64,000 bases of DNA from Micromonospora sp. NBRC 110009 (GTDB lineage: Bacteria; Actinomycetota; Actinomycetes; Mycobacteriales; Micromonosporaceae), in the NCBI RefSeq assembly GCF_030518795.1, contig NZ_CP130427.1:1860001-1924000 (forward strand), in the 5' to 3' direction. This document shows, one piece after another, positions 1 through 8,074 of this stretch (positions are counted from its first letter, which is position 1; each line of letters begins with the position of its first letter). Position numbers and translations under genes: made by a program. Below the pieces are notes generated by a model. The model was given only the letters and a program-made list of their open reading frames with translations, had not been told where the DNA came from and ran no database searches.

Positions 1-39
1 CACGCTCAGCGCCGCGCCAACGGACCGTCCGGGCCGCGA

Positions 40-465
40 TCAGCCAACGTCAGGTGGATTGGGCGGCGCGAGCAGATCCAGTGCCCGCGCCGTCGTCAGG
101 TTGGACGACTGGGGATCGAGGGTGTCGAACAGGCGCGCACCTGTTTCGACTGCGAGAGCGACCAACGCGTCCAGTGCGGGCGTGATCTCCTGCCGGAATT
201 CGTGCACCGGCTCGCCCCAGGATCTGTCGGTGAACTCGACGACCACCCGTTGTACGCCCTGCGCTCCGGCATAGACGAACCCATCAATGCTGGCTCGCGC
301 ACCGGTGAATTCGAGCTCCACAATGTCCCCGTCCGCGATCGGCAGATCCAGCTCGGGGTCATCCCCGAACACCTCGCGCAATCTCCCGAGTACGACGTCG
401 ACCGGCAACTCGGCCCCTGGTTCACCGGCTTCATCAAATCGCATGACGACAAGTTGGTCACCCAT
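40..465 (-). CDS. Hypothetical protein, candidate immunity partner of the upstream toxin
   Basis: Small acidic cytosolic protein of 141 residues with no signal peptide, membrane segment or family I recognise. It lies 58 bp downstream of the polymorphic-toxin-like gene on the same strand. That is where immunity genes of such toxins normally lie, and this position is the only basis for the suggested role. The start is uncertain. ATG at 465 has no close Shine-Dalgarno. A TTG at 489 is in frame but falls in the loop of a perfect hairpin (473-506). A strong GAGGAGG lies just beyond the hairpin at 510-516. If the hairpin forms in the mRNA, it would bring that site to about 11 nt from the ATG. Real coding is likely, since the codon bias is good; the immunity function is an inference. 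Confidence 0.6.
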   Translation of the reverse strand: MGDQLVVMRFDEAGEPGAELPVDVVLGRLREVFGDDPELDLPIADGDIVELEFTGARASIDGFVYAGAQGVQRVVVEFTDRSWGEPVHEFRQEITPALDALVALAVETGARLFDTLDPQSSNLTTARALDLLAPPNPPDVG

Positions 466-472
466 AAAAGGC

Positions 473-506
473 CGGGTTGGGTCGACCAAATGGTCGACCC
501 AACCCG
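473..506 (-). promoter_or_regulatory. Perfect 16-bp inverted repeat between toxin and candidate immunity gene
   Basis: Positions 473-488 and 491-506 are perfect reverse complements separated by two bases (AA at 489-490). Read on the minus strand, the order is toxin stop (524), GAGGAGG, hairpin, CCTTTT, ATG (465). It could be a weak intrinsic terminator or attenuator. It could also be a translational element that loops out the distance between Shine-Dalgarno and start. The sequence alone does not decide between them. Confidence 0.75.
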
Positions 507-523
507 ATCACCTCCTCAAGACG

Positions 524-2779
524 CTATACCGGGAAATGGATGGTATAGGGGATATTGTTCGCAATCAAGCAGTCGAGCACCGCTTGGGTTGGGCCCAGGC
601 TGTTGTAGCCGTTGTGCGGCAGGAAATGCCAGTGGATCCCTCGTACCTTGTACTTGCTTGTCTGCTTGTTCGCGTCCACTACGTCGACAGACGGCTGCTT
701 GAGCATCCAGGCGTCCTTCTGGCATTCGGCCAATTCGCTGCCGTAGTCCGGGACGCCGGTCTTCACCTCGTGCAGGGTCAGTTCGCCCGGCGGATCCTCA
801 ACGGCGATGTCCGGCTTCCGCGAAACCGATCTCGGCGTCGGATACTGAGGCGTCAACACCTTGAGGTTGCGGTGTCGGATACCCGTGAGCAGATTGTCGG
901 CGACGAAGTTCTCCCCGTCGCGCCAGTCGTACATGTAGCGAACACGCGGACCCTTGACGTGCAGGACGTTCTGGTACGCGGCCCGCAACCTGGCGAAACT
1001 CGTCCGCTCACCCTTGGCGAGTCGCAGCATGCTGGAGCGGACGGAGAGAGTGCCGACGCCAGCGGTCGCCGACTCCGCAGCGAAGCCGGCGTCCTGAAGC
1101 GCGGTCCAGTCGTCACCGAGGATCTGCTCGAGCGCGGCTTCCTTGATGCTGTCCGGAATGCTCTCGTACGTGGCGACGAGCAGGACGACTTGTTCGAGTC
1201 GGTGCGCGAATTTGAGGACGAATCGCAGGGCCTTCCCCGGAATCGCCACGGCGTCGCCCACGTAGGGGACGACGCCGAGAATGCTCAGCCCCGCACCGAT
1301 CCAGTCGCCGTGGATCAGCCCGGCGATCGTGTCGCGGATGTCGGCGAGGCCACCGACGATCCAGCCGACGACCGGGATGAAGCTCAGCGCGCCGGAGCAC
1401 AGGTTCCCGGAGAGCCAGGCGATCGAGTCGCGCGGGGCGAAGTCGCCGGCGAACATGCCGAGCAGGAAGTCGGACACGTACGTCCACTTGCTGACCTGCT
1501 CGTCCGGCCGGCCCGGGTCGAGGCCCTGGTCGTCCTTGTGCGCCACCTCGTAGTCGTCGCGCAGGCCATCGCCGTCGGTGTCCTGGACCAGGGGGTCGAT
1601 TCCCAGGTCGTTGATTTCCGTGCCGTCGGACAGGCCGTCACCGTCGCTGTCCACATTGTTGACGTCGGTGAGGGCTTCCTCCTCGGCGACGTCGATCAGC
1701 CCGTCGCCGTCGGTGTCCGCCTCGTTCGGCACGGGCACGATCGGCGGGACGTCGCCGGGCGCCGGCGGGGCGCGGGGCTGGTCGGGGACCAGCGGGTTGG
1801 TGCCGTTGGCGACCTCGGTGCCGTCGTTGACCCCGTCACCGTCGGTGTCCGGGTCGGTGGGCGAGGTGCCCAGGTCCTGTTCCTGGAGGTTGGTGAGGCC
1901 GTCGTTGTCGATGTCCTCGTGGCCGTCGGTGACCGAGTCGCCGTCGGTGTCGACCATGTTCGGCCTGGTCCAGCCTGCCAGCTCGGTGATCTCGAACTTG
2001 TCGGTCAGCCCGTCGCTGTCGGAGTCGACCAGCAGCGGGCTGGAGCCGAAGCGCAGTTCGACCACGTCGACCACGCCGTCGGAGTCGTGGTCGCCGTCGT
2101 AGGTGATGCCCAGCCGGGTCAGCACGTTGAAGCCGCTCGCCCAAGCCCGCCCGGCCTGGATCGTCGCCGGCTCCACGTTGGCCTTGGCCAGCATGTCGTC
2201 GGCCTTGGCCAGGTTTGCCTTCGCGTCCTCGAGATCCGCGAACGCCGCGGTCAGCCCCGCCGGGGCGGGCGCGGGTGGCGGGCTGGCCCGGAACGGCCCG
2301 ATCGTCGCCTCGGCGTCCTGGATCGCCGCGTCGGCCAGCAGCCGTACGCCGGTGAGGGTCTCCACCAGGGCCCGGACGTGTGCCTGCTCGGCCTCACCGT
2401 TGGGTGGGCTGGCGCCGGTCAACCGGCTCTTGAGGAACGACTCCAGGTGCTCCAGGTTGTCGAACGCGACCTGGCCGTCGGCGGCGCTCTTGAGCCGGGC
2501 GCCGTCGAAGTATCGGCTCTCCACGTCGGCCAGCACCGGGGCGAGCCGGCTGTCGCCCAGCCCACCCTCCACGTACGGGCTCAACGCCTGGCAGGACTCG
2601 GTGACGTAGAGCTGCGCGTCGCGGGTGTACTTCGCGGTCGGGATCTTCCCGACCTCCGTCTGCCACAGGGGCGTTCCCTCGGCCGACGCCGGACCGCCGA
2701 AGAGCGCCAGCTGCGCCACGACGGCAGTCGCCACCGCCGCAGCCAGACTTCTTCGTCGTAGTCGTCCATGGAATCTCAT
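524..2779 (-). CDS. Secreted polymorphic-toxin-like protein with PD-(D/E)XK nuclease C-terminus
   Basis: Exported protein of 751 residues. ATG 2779 is preferred over ATG 2791 because GGGAG lies 5 nt upstream of it. Order of parts: signal peptide (arginine-rich start, hydrophobic core, ASA-E cleavage near residue 33); a helical region to about 230; about five thrombospondin-type-3-like Asp-rich repeats of the DxDGDGxxD kind at about 235-415, expected to bind calcium; a hydrophobic glycine-rich segment at about 460-515 (IPVVGWIVGG, ILGVVPYVGDA) resembling the pre-toxin domains of polymorphic toxins; and a C-terminal part with KPD (Asp about 657), HEVK (Glu about 671, Lys about 673) and a following Gln in ECQKDAW. 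The last set is the pattern of a restriction-endonuclease-fold nuclease. Domain calls rest on motifs only. A DNase toxin used against competitors is the likeliest role, with a secreted nuclease of other purpose as the alternative. Confidence 0.75.
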   Translation of the reverse strand: MRFHGRLRRRSLAAAVATAVVAQLALFGGPASAEGTPLWQTEVGKIPTAKYTRDAQLYVTESCQALSPYVEGGLGDSRLAPVLADVESRYFDGARLKSAADGQVAFDNLEHLESFLKSRLTGASPPNGEAEQAHVRALVETLTGVRLLADAAIQDAEATIGPFRASPPPAPAPAGLTAAFADLEDAKANLAKADDMLAKANVEPATIQAGRAWASGFNVLTRLGITYDGDHDSDGVVDVVELRFGSSPLLVDSDSDGLTDKFEITELAGWTRPNMVDTDGDSVTDGHEDIDNDGLTNLQEQDLGTSPTDPDTDGDGVNDGTEVANGTNPLVPDQPRAPPAPGDVPPIVPVPNEADTDGDGLIDVAEEEALTDVNNVDSDGDGLSDGTEINDLGIDPLVQDTDGDGLRDDYEVAHKDDQGLDPGRPDEQVSKWTYVSDFLLGMFAGDFAPRDSIAWLSGNLCSGALSFIPVVGWIVGGLADIRDTIAGLIHGDWIGAGLSILGVVPYVGDAVAIPGKALRFVLKFAHRLEQVVLLVATYESIPDSIKEAALEQILGDDWTALQDAGFAAESATAGVGTLSVRSSMLRLAKGERTSFARLRAAYQNVLHVKGPRVRYMYDWRDGENFVADNLLTGIRHRNLKVLTPQYPTPRSVSRKPDIAVEDPPGELTLHEVKTGVPDYGSELAECQKDAWMLKQPSVDVVDANKQTSKYKVRGIHWHFLPHNGYNSLGPTQAVLDCLIANNIPYTIHFPV

Positions 2780-3001
2780 AGATACTCCCATTTATCGATG
2801 GGGCGTGATCGTGAGCAGACTAGCTGGCAGGGGTTAACGTTCACCGTCCCTTGTCATGTATCCGGATGTATGTTCCACATCGGACTGATGGGTGCGCCTT
2901 CCCGACAAGCGTCGCCGACCGCGGCACCGCCACCGGCACGCCACCCGGGCGCGCTGCGCGAGCGGCCGACACCCGCCCGGTCGATCCGGCAGGATGGGTA
3001 C

Positions 3002-3655
3002 GTGGTGGACGCGGTGCTCTTCGACCTGGACGGCGTGATCGTGGACTCCGAGCCGGTCTGGGAGGAGGTCCGGCGGGCGTACGTGGCCGCGCACGGCGGC
3101 ACGTGGCAGCCGGACACCCAGCGCCGGCTGATGGGGATGAGCACCGGCGAGTGGGCCGCCTACCTCAGCGGCGAGCTGGGCGTCGACCGGACGGCCGAGC
3201 AGGTCGCCGCCGAGGTGGTGGCCGAGATGACCCGGCGGTACGCGGCGCACGTACCCCTGATCGACGACGCCGACGCGGTGGTGCGCCGGACCGCCGCGCG
3301 GTGGCGGCTGGGGCTGGCCAGCTCCTCCCCCACCGCGCTGATCGGGGCGGCGCTGACGGCGACGGGACTGACCGACGCGTTCGGGGCGACGCTGTCGACC
3401 GAGGAGACCCCAAGAGGCAAGCCCGCGCCGGACGTGTGGCTGGCGGTGGCGGCGCGGCTCGGCGTGGACCCGGCCCGCTGCGTGGCGGTCGAGGACTCCT
3501 CGAACGGCGTCCGGTCGGCGGCCGCCGCCGGGACCCGGGTGGTGGCCGTGCCGCACGGGTCCTACCCGCTGGACCCGGACGCCGAGGCGCTGGCGGCGGT
3601 GGTGCTGCCGTCGATCGACGCGCTCACCCCGGAGCTGGTGGAACGGCTGGGCTGA
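3002..3655 (+). CDS. HAD superfamily phosphatase (beta-phosphoglucomutase-like)
   Basis: Cytosolic HAD-IA hydrolase of 217 residues, expected to dephosphorylate a small phosphorylated metabolite or isomerise a sugar phosphate. Motif I is FDLDGVIVDSE with nucleophile Asp and acid/base Asp. Motif II is the Ser-rich LASSSP. Motif III is the Lys of RGKPAPD and motif IV is VAVEDSSNG. The cap domain (residues about 20-90) is the small helical type of subfamily IA. GTG 3002 is preceded by CAGGAT and six bases, which suggests leaderless transcription; GTG 3005 is equally possible. The gene stands alone between a divergent toxin gene and a MerR gene. The substrate cannot be told from the sequence. Confidence 0.85.
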   Translation: MVDAVLFDLDGVIVDSEPVWEEVRRAYVAAHGGTWQPDTQRRLMGMSTGEWAAYLSGELGVDRTAEQVAAEVVAEMTRRYAAHVPLIDDADAVVRRTAARWRLGLASSSPTALIGAALTATGLTDAFGATLSTEETPRGKPAPDVWLAVAARLGVDPARCVAVEDSSNGVRSAAAAGTRVVAVPHGSYPLDPDAEALAAVVLPSIDALTPELVERLG

Positions 3656-3660
3656 ACGAC

Positions 3661-3691
3661 TTGCTCCTGACGCGACGTCAGGTCATAGCGT
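3661..3691 (+). promoter_or_regulatory. MerR-type promoter and operator of the TipA-like regulator
   Basis: TTGCTC (3661-3666) and TAGCGT (3686-3691) are separated by 19 bp, the overlong spacer typical of MerR-activated promoters. Within the spacer sits the inverted repeat CCTGAC-N5-GTCAGG (3666-3671 and 3677-3682). The gene starts 48 bp downstream. The layout predicts that the protein controls its own promoter. This is read directly from the sequence, without experimental support. Confidence 0.6.
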
Positions 3692-3738
3692 CGGTCCCCG
3701 TCACCGCACGGTGCGGTGACGCGAGGAGGGAGCGGGAC

Positions 3739-4488
3739 GTGGCGGCCACCTGGCGGATCGGTGAGCTGTGCCGGCGTACCGGGCTGACCGTCCGGACCCT
3801 GCACCACTGGGACCACGTGGGCCTGCTGCGGCCGTCGGCGCGGACGTCGTCGGGCCACCGGCTCTACGACGCGGGCGACGTGGACCGGCTGTACCGGATC
3901 GTCGCGCTGCGCGAGCTGGGCCTGCCGCTGGAGACCATCGGCGCGCTGCTGGACGGCGGCGGGGCGGGTGGGCCGGGGCTGGCCGAGCTGCTCGGCGAGC
4001 ACCTGGCGCACGTGGAGCGGCAGCTGGCCGCGCTGGGTGGGCTGCGGGACCGGCTGGCCGCGCTGGTGCCGGCCGTCCGCGCCGCCGGTGGGGCCACGCC
4101 CGTCGACCTGCTCGCCCTGATCGAGGAGGTGACCAGGGTGGACGACACGATCCGGAACTACTTCACCGAGGAGCAGCTCGCCGCGTTGGCGCAGCGGCGG
4201 GAGCGGCTCGGCGAGGCGGCGATCCGCGATGTGCAGGAGGAGTGGCCGAGGCTGATCGCCCAGGTCCAGGCGGAGCTGGACGCCGGGACCGACCCGGCGG
4301 AGCCGCGGGTGCGGGCGCTGGCGAAGCGCTGGATGGAGCTGCTGGAGGCGTTCCACGGTGGCGACCCGGGGCTGCGCGACTCGCTCTACCGGATGCAGGC
4401 GGAGAACAGCGCGGAGATCGCCCAGCAGTTCGGCGGCCCGTCCCCGGAGCTGATCGACTACGTCAAGCGAGCCGCCGCGGCGGGCTGA
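3739..4488 (+). CDS. MerR family regulator with TipAS-like ligand domain
   Basis: DNA-binding activator of 249 residues. An N-terminal winged helix (residues about 5-75; RIGELCRRTGLTVRTLHHW, then GHRLYDAGDVDRL) is followed by a dimerisation helix. The C-terminal half (about 115-245) resembles the TipAS domain, which in Streptomyces TipA binds thiopeptide antibiotics (NYFTEEQLAAL, RWMELLEAFHGGDPGL). The GTG start is supported by GAGGAGGGAG 6-7 nt upstream. It has a MerR-style promoter of its own at 3661-3691. The following quinone-reductase-like gene, 159 bp downstream on the same strand, may or may not be a target. The ligand is unknown, but antibiotic or multidrug sensing is the usual role in the family. 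Confidence 0.88.
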   Translation: MAATWRIGELCRRTGLTVRTLHHWDHVGLLRPSARTSSGHRLYDAGDVDRLYRIVALRELGLPLETIGALLDGGGAGGPGLAELLGEHLAHVERQLAALGGLRDRLAALVPAVRAAGGATPVDLLALIEEVTRVDDTIRNYFTEEQLAALAQRRERLGEAAIRDVQEEWPRLIAQVQAELDAGTDPAEPRVRALAKRWMELLEAFHGGDPGLRDSLYRMQAENSAEIAQQFGGPSPELIDYVKRAAAAG

Positions 4489-4647
4489 GCCGTCGCCCGG
4501 ACCGCTCGACCGCCGGTGTGTCCCACATGCCGCCCTCCTGCCTCCGACTACCGCGTTGTACCTTTCCAGGGGCACTCGGATCGGAATGATCAGGGGGCGG
4601 CCGGGTAGCGCAGCCGGTGGCGTACGTGACGATGGTGAGGGGACGGG

Positions 4648-5664
4648 ATGAAGGCGATCGTGTACGAACGCAGCGGGGACGCCTCGGTGCTCCAGCACGT
4701 CGAGCGGCCGATCCCCGAGCCGGCCCCGGGCGAGGTGCTGGTGCGGATGGCGGTCTCCGGGGTGAACCCGACGGACTGGAAGGCCCGCCAGGCGTGGCCG
4801 CTGCCGGCCGGTTGGCAGATCCCCGGCCAGGACGGCGCGGGCGTGATCGAGGCGGTCGGCGAGGGCGTCGACCAGATCCTGATCGGCTCGCGGGTGTGGC
4901 TCTGGGAGGCGGCCTGGCAGCGCCCCTGGGGCACCGCTGCCGAGTACACGCTGGTCCCGGTCCGGCACGCGGTGCGGCTCGGTTCCGCCTCGTTCGACCT
5001 GGGCGCCTGCCTGGGCATCCCGTTCATGACCGCGCATCGCTGCCTGACCGCCGGCGAGTTCATGCCGGACAAGCTGCACGCGGGCGCGCTGAGCGACCAC
5101 GTGGTGCTGGTGCAGGGCGGGGCGGGCGCGGTGGGCAACGCCGCGATCCAGCTCGCCCGCTGGGCCGACGCCTGCGTGATCGCCACGGTGAGCACCCCGG
5201 AGAAGGCGCAGCTCGCCGCGGCGGCCGGCGCCAACTTCGTGATCAACTACCGGCAGCAGGACGTGGTGGCGGAGGTCCGCAAGGTCGCGCCCGACGGGGT
5301 GCACACCATCGTCGAGGTCTCCGCCGCCCGCAACGCCGCCACCGACGTGCAGATCCTGCGGGCCGGCGGCGCGGTCTGCGTGTACGCCGACGACGGCGGC
5401 GCCGAGGTCACGCTGCCGATCCGGACGCTGATGATGCCGAACGCCCGCTGGCAGTTCGTGCTGATCTACACCGCCCCGAAGGCGGCGAAGGCGCAGGCGG
5501 TGACCGACATCGCGGCGGCGGTGGCCCAGGGCGCGATCCGGGTGGGCGAGGAGGCCGGCCTGCCGCTGCACCACTACCCGCTGGCGGCGACCGCGGCGGC
5601 GCAGAAGGCGGTGCAGGACGGGGCGGTCGGCAAGGTGCTGATCGGCACCACGGAGGCGGGGTAA
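4648..5664 (+). CDS. Zeta-crystallin-like NADPH:quinone oxidoreductase
   Basis: Cytosolic medium-chain dehydrogenase/reductase of 338 residues. It has the GroES-like N-terminal fold (MKAIVYERSG, GVNPTDWKAR) and a Rossmann domain with the nucleotide-binding GGAGAVGNAAIQLA at about 155-168. The zinc-ligand cysteines of alcohol dehydrogenases are absent, which places it with the zinc-free quinone or enone reductases. The reaction is probably NAD(P)H-dependent reduction of a quinone or unsaturated carbonyl. The ATG is the family start; only a weak GGGG precedes it. It lies downstream of the TipA-like regulator with a 159-bp gap, so separate transcription is likely. Two hairpins follow the stop codon. 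Confidence 0.85.
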   Translation: MKAIVYERSGDASVLQHVERPIPEPAPGEVLVRMAVSGVNPTDWKARQAWPLPAGWQIPGQDGAGVIEAVGEGVDQILIGSRVWLWEAAWQRPWGTAAEYTLVPVRHAVRLGSASFDLGACLGIPFMTAHRCLTAGEFMPDKLHAGALSDHVVLVQGGAGAVGNAAIQLARWADACVIATVSTPEKAQLAAAAGANFVINYRQQDVVAEVRKVAPDGVHTIVEVSAARNAATDVQILRAGGAVCVYADDGGAEVTLPIRTLMMPNARWQFVLIYTAPKAAKAQAVTDIAAAVAQGAIRVGEEAGLPLHHYPLAATAAAQKAVQDGAVGKVLIGTTEAG

Positions 5665-5714
5665 CGCGAAACTGATTTCGCCATCATCGGGACAGAGGCG
5701 AACAAGTTTCGCGA
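5665..5714 (+). repeat. Nested inverted repeat just after the quinone reductase stop
   Basis: CGCGAAACT (5665-5673) pairs with AGTTTCGCG (5705-5713), and an inner TTCGCC pairs with GGCGAA. The structure begins immediately after the stop codon and has no T-run. It could stabilise the 3' end or act as an operator. Confidence 0.5.
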
Positions 5715-5747
5715 GAATGACGGTGCGGGCCAGCCCCGCACATGGAC

Positions 5748-5784
5748 GGGCGGCCCCGGCGCGGTGCGAACGCCGGGGCCGCCC
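5748..5784. terminator. Bidirectional terminator-like hairpin
   Basis: A perfect 14-bp GC-rich stem (GGGCGGCCCCGGCG, 5748-5761, with 5771-5784) and a 9-nt loop lie between convergent genes ending at 5664 and 5850. There is no T-tract, as is common for actinomycete terminators. Confidence 0.75.
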
Positions 5785-5849
5785 TCTGGGGAGGGATGCC
5801 TTCAGGAAGGTGTTCCCTACCCGTGCAGGCGACGGTACGCCGGAAAGTG

Positions 5850-7499
5850 TTACGGCGCGGTCAGTTCACGTACGTCGAGGCCGCCTTCCGCGTACCGGGA
5901 CCGGACCACCTTCTTGTCGAACTTGCCGACGCTGGTCTTCGGCACCGCGTCGATGAACGCCCAGCGCTCCGGCAGCTGCCAGCGCGCCACCGACTTCCCG
6001 AGGAAGTCCCGCAGCTCCTCCGCGCTCACCGAGGCGCCCTCCCGGACGACCACGGTGGCCAGCGGCCGCTCGTCCCAGCGATCGTCCGGTACGCCCACCA
6101 CGCACGCCTCCAGCACCGCCGGGTGCGCCATCAGGGCGTTCTCCAGCTCCACCGAGGAGATCCACTCCCCGCCCGACTTGATCACGTCCTTGGCTCGGTC
6201 GCTGAGGGTGATGTAGCCGTCGGGCGAGAGCGTGCCGACGTCGCCGGTCCGCAGCCAGCCGTCCCGGAACTTCTCCTCGTCCGGGGCCTCGTCCCCGACG
6301 TACCGGGCGGTCACCCACGGCCCGCGGACCTCCAGCTCGCCCACGGAGGTGCCGTCGGCGGGCAACTGCTCACCCAGCGGGCCGACGATCCGCGCCTCGA
6401 CCCCGGCCGGGATGCGGCCCTGGGTGTACCGGTAGCGCCAGGCGGCCTCGCCGGTCGCCCCGGCCGGGGGCCGGGAGACCGAGCCCAGCGGCGACATCTC
6501 CGTCATGCCCCAGGCGTGGATGACCTCGATTCCGTGCCGCTCGTGGAACGCGTGCATGAGCGCCGGCGGGCAGGCCGAGCCGCCGACGATCACCTCCGTG
6601 AGCGAGGAGGTGTCCACGTCGTGACTGTCCAGATAGTTCAGCAGGTCGGTCCAGATCGTCGGCACCGCGCCGGCCAGGGTGGGCCGCTCGGCGGCGATCA
6701 TCGCGGCGATCGGCTCGGCCTGGAGGAACCGGTCCGGCATGATCAGCGACGCGCCGGAGAGGAACGCCGCGTACGGCAGGCCCCAGGACATCGCGTGGAA
6801 CATCGGCACGATGGCCAGCTCCCGGTCCTTCGGGCCGAGCCCGAAGCCCTCCGGCATGCAGACCTGGAGCGAGTGCAGGTAGATGGAGCGGTGCGAGTAG
6901 GCGACCCCCTTGGGGTTGCCGGTGGTCCCGGAGGTGTAGCAGAGCGCGGCCGCGTCGCGCTCGTCCACCTCCGGCCAGTCGTAGGTGTCGGGCCGGTCGG
7001 CCAGCAGGGCGTCCCAGTGATGTACGGCGATCCGGTCGCCGGCCGCCGCCACCAGCGGGGCCGGGTCGCCGCCGCCGACCACCACCACGTGCCGCACCGT
7101 GGTCAGCTGGCCGATCACCCGGGCGAGCAGCGGGATCAGGGTCGTGTCGACCAGCACCACCCGGTCCTCGGCGTGGTTGGCGATGTAGGAGACCTGGTCG
7201 GGGAAGAGCCGGATGTTGAGGGTGTGCAGCACCGCGCCCATGCTCGGCACGGCGAAGTAGGCCACCAGGTGCTCGTTGTTGTTCCACATGAACGTGGCGA
7301 CCCGCTCGTCACCGGTCACCCCGCACTCGTCGCGCAGCGCGTGGGCCAGCCGGGCGGCGGTGCGGCCGACCTCGGCGTACGACATCCGACGGGGTTCGGC
7401 GCCGGTCCAGGTGACGACCTCGGCCGTGCCGTGCACGGTGGAGCCGTGTTCGAGGATCCGGGCGACCTGGAGGGGGGCGTCCATCATCGTGCTACGCAT
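5850..7499 (-). CDS. Fatty-acid/AMP-dependent acyl-CoA synthetase
   Basis: Cytosolic adenylating enzyme of about 549 residues. It activates a carboxylic acid with ATP to an acyl-adenylate and then forms the CoA thioester. Motifs in order: the phosphate-binding YTSGTTGNPKG at about 175-185, GWTE-type AWGMTEMS at about 330, the GWLRTGD hinge region (DGWLRTGDVG) at about 415, and the C-terminal catalytic lysine in SVGKFDKK near residue 525. The overall pattern fits medium- or long-chain fatty acyl-CoA ligases. ATG 7499 is chosen over GTG 7526, but 7487 is also possible since no strong Shine-Dalgarno is visible. It stands alone; the Nudix gene is divergent. Confidence 0.87.
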   Translation of the reverse strand: MRSTMMDAPLQVARILEHGSTVHGTAEVVTWTGAEPRRMSYAEVGRTAARLAHALRDECGVTGDERVATFMWNNNEHLVAYFAVPSMGAVLHTLNIRLFPDQVSYIANHAEDRVVLVDTTLIPLLARVIGQLTTVRHVVVVGGGDPAPLVAAAGDRIAVHHWDALLADRPDTYDWPEVDERDAAALCYTSGTTGNPKGVAYSHRSIYLHSLQVCMPEGFGLGPKDRELAIVPMFHAMSWGLPYAAFLSGASLIMPDRFLQAEPIAAMIAAERPTLAGAVPTIWTDLLNYLDSHDVDTSSLTEVIVGGSACPPALMHAFHERHGIEVIHAWGMTEMSPLGSVSRPPAGATGEAAWRYRYTQGRIPAGVEARIVGPLGEQLPADGTSVGELEVRGPWVTARYVGDEAPDEEKFRDGWLRTGDVGTLSPDGYITLSDRAKDVIKSGGEWISSVELENALMAHPAVLEACVVGVPDDRWDERPLATVVVREGASVSAEELRDFLGKSVARWQLPERWAFIDAVPKTSVGKFDKKVVRSRYAEGGLDVRELTAP

Positions 7500-7582
7500 G
7501 GGTAACAAGCTAGTGGCGGCGGTCACACACGGGAAGCCCCGGAACGGCCGAGCCGATCGCGGAAGGTGCGTAGATTGTCCGG

Positions 7583-8074
7583 GTGAGCATCTCGTGGGCC
7601 GACTCGTACGTGGGGCAGCTGCGCGCCCTCGCCGGTGACCGCACCCTGATGTTCGTCGGCGCCCGGGCCGTGGTCCGGGACAACGCCGCCCGGGTGCTGC
7701 TGATCCAGCGCTCCGACAACGGCCAGTGGGCCATGCCCGCCGGTGCGATGGAGCTGGGCGAGTCGATCGCCGACTGCGCCGTCCGGGAGGTACGCGAGGA
7801 GACCGGCCTGCGCGCCCTGCGGGTCAGCGCCTTCGCCCTCTACACCGGCCCCGACCGCACCCACACCAACATGTACGGCCACACCTACCAGATCTTCACC
7901 ACCGCGTTCCGGGTCGAGGAGTGGGACGGCGAGCTGGCCCGGTTCACCGACGAGACCACCGACGCCGGCTTCTTCCACCCGGAGGAGCTGCCCACCCCGC
8001 TCTCCGCCAGCGTCATCGAGACCCTCGCCGACCTGGACGTCTTCGAGCAGACCAACCGGCTCATCCTGAAGTGA
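7583..8074 (+). CDS. Nudix hydrolase
   Basis: Cytosolic hydrolase of 163 residues that cleaves a nucleoside diphosphate linked to another moiety. The Nudix box is complete: Gly, then Glu in GESIADC, then REVREETGL with the metal-binding glutamates. GTG 7583 follows TAGATT (7571-7576) by six bases, so it is probably leaderless. Its last 14 bases overlap the 3' end of the convergent EamA gene. The substrate cannot be assigned; the [10 protein letters not shown] part is typical of ADP-ribose or dinucleotide polyphosphate Nudix proteins but not specific. Confidence 0.88.
   Translation: MSISWADSYVGQLRALAGDRTLMFVGARAVVRDNAARVLLIQRSDNGQWAMPAGAMELGESIADCAVREVREETGLRALRVSAFALYTGPDRTHTNMYGHTYQIFTTAFRVEEWDGELARFTDETTDAGFFHPEELPTPLSASVIETLADLDVFEQTNRLILK

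Noticed and set aside
287..2761. Long open frame opposite the toxin gene
   Set aside because: It has no homology-like motifs and is Val/Gly/Arg-rich, as expected for the antisense of a GC-rich gene; the toxin strand has a signal peptide, repeats and active-site motifs.
4489..4647. Region between the MerR and quinone reductase genes searched for a second MerR operator
   Set aside because: TTGTAC and GGGGCAC pieces are present, but no dyad with 19-bp spacing could be supported.
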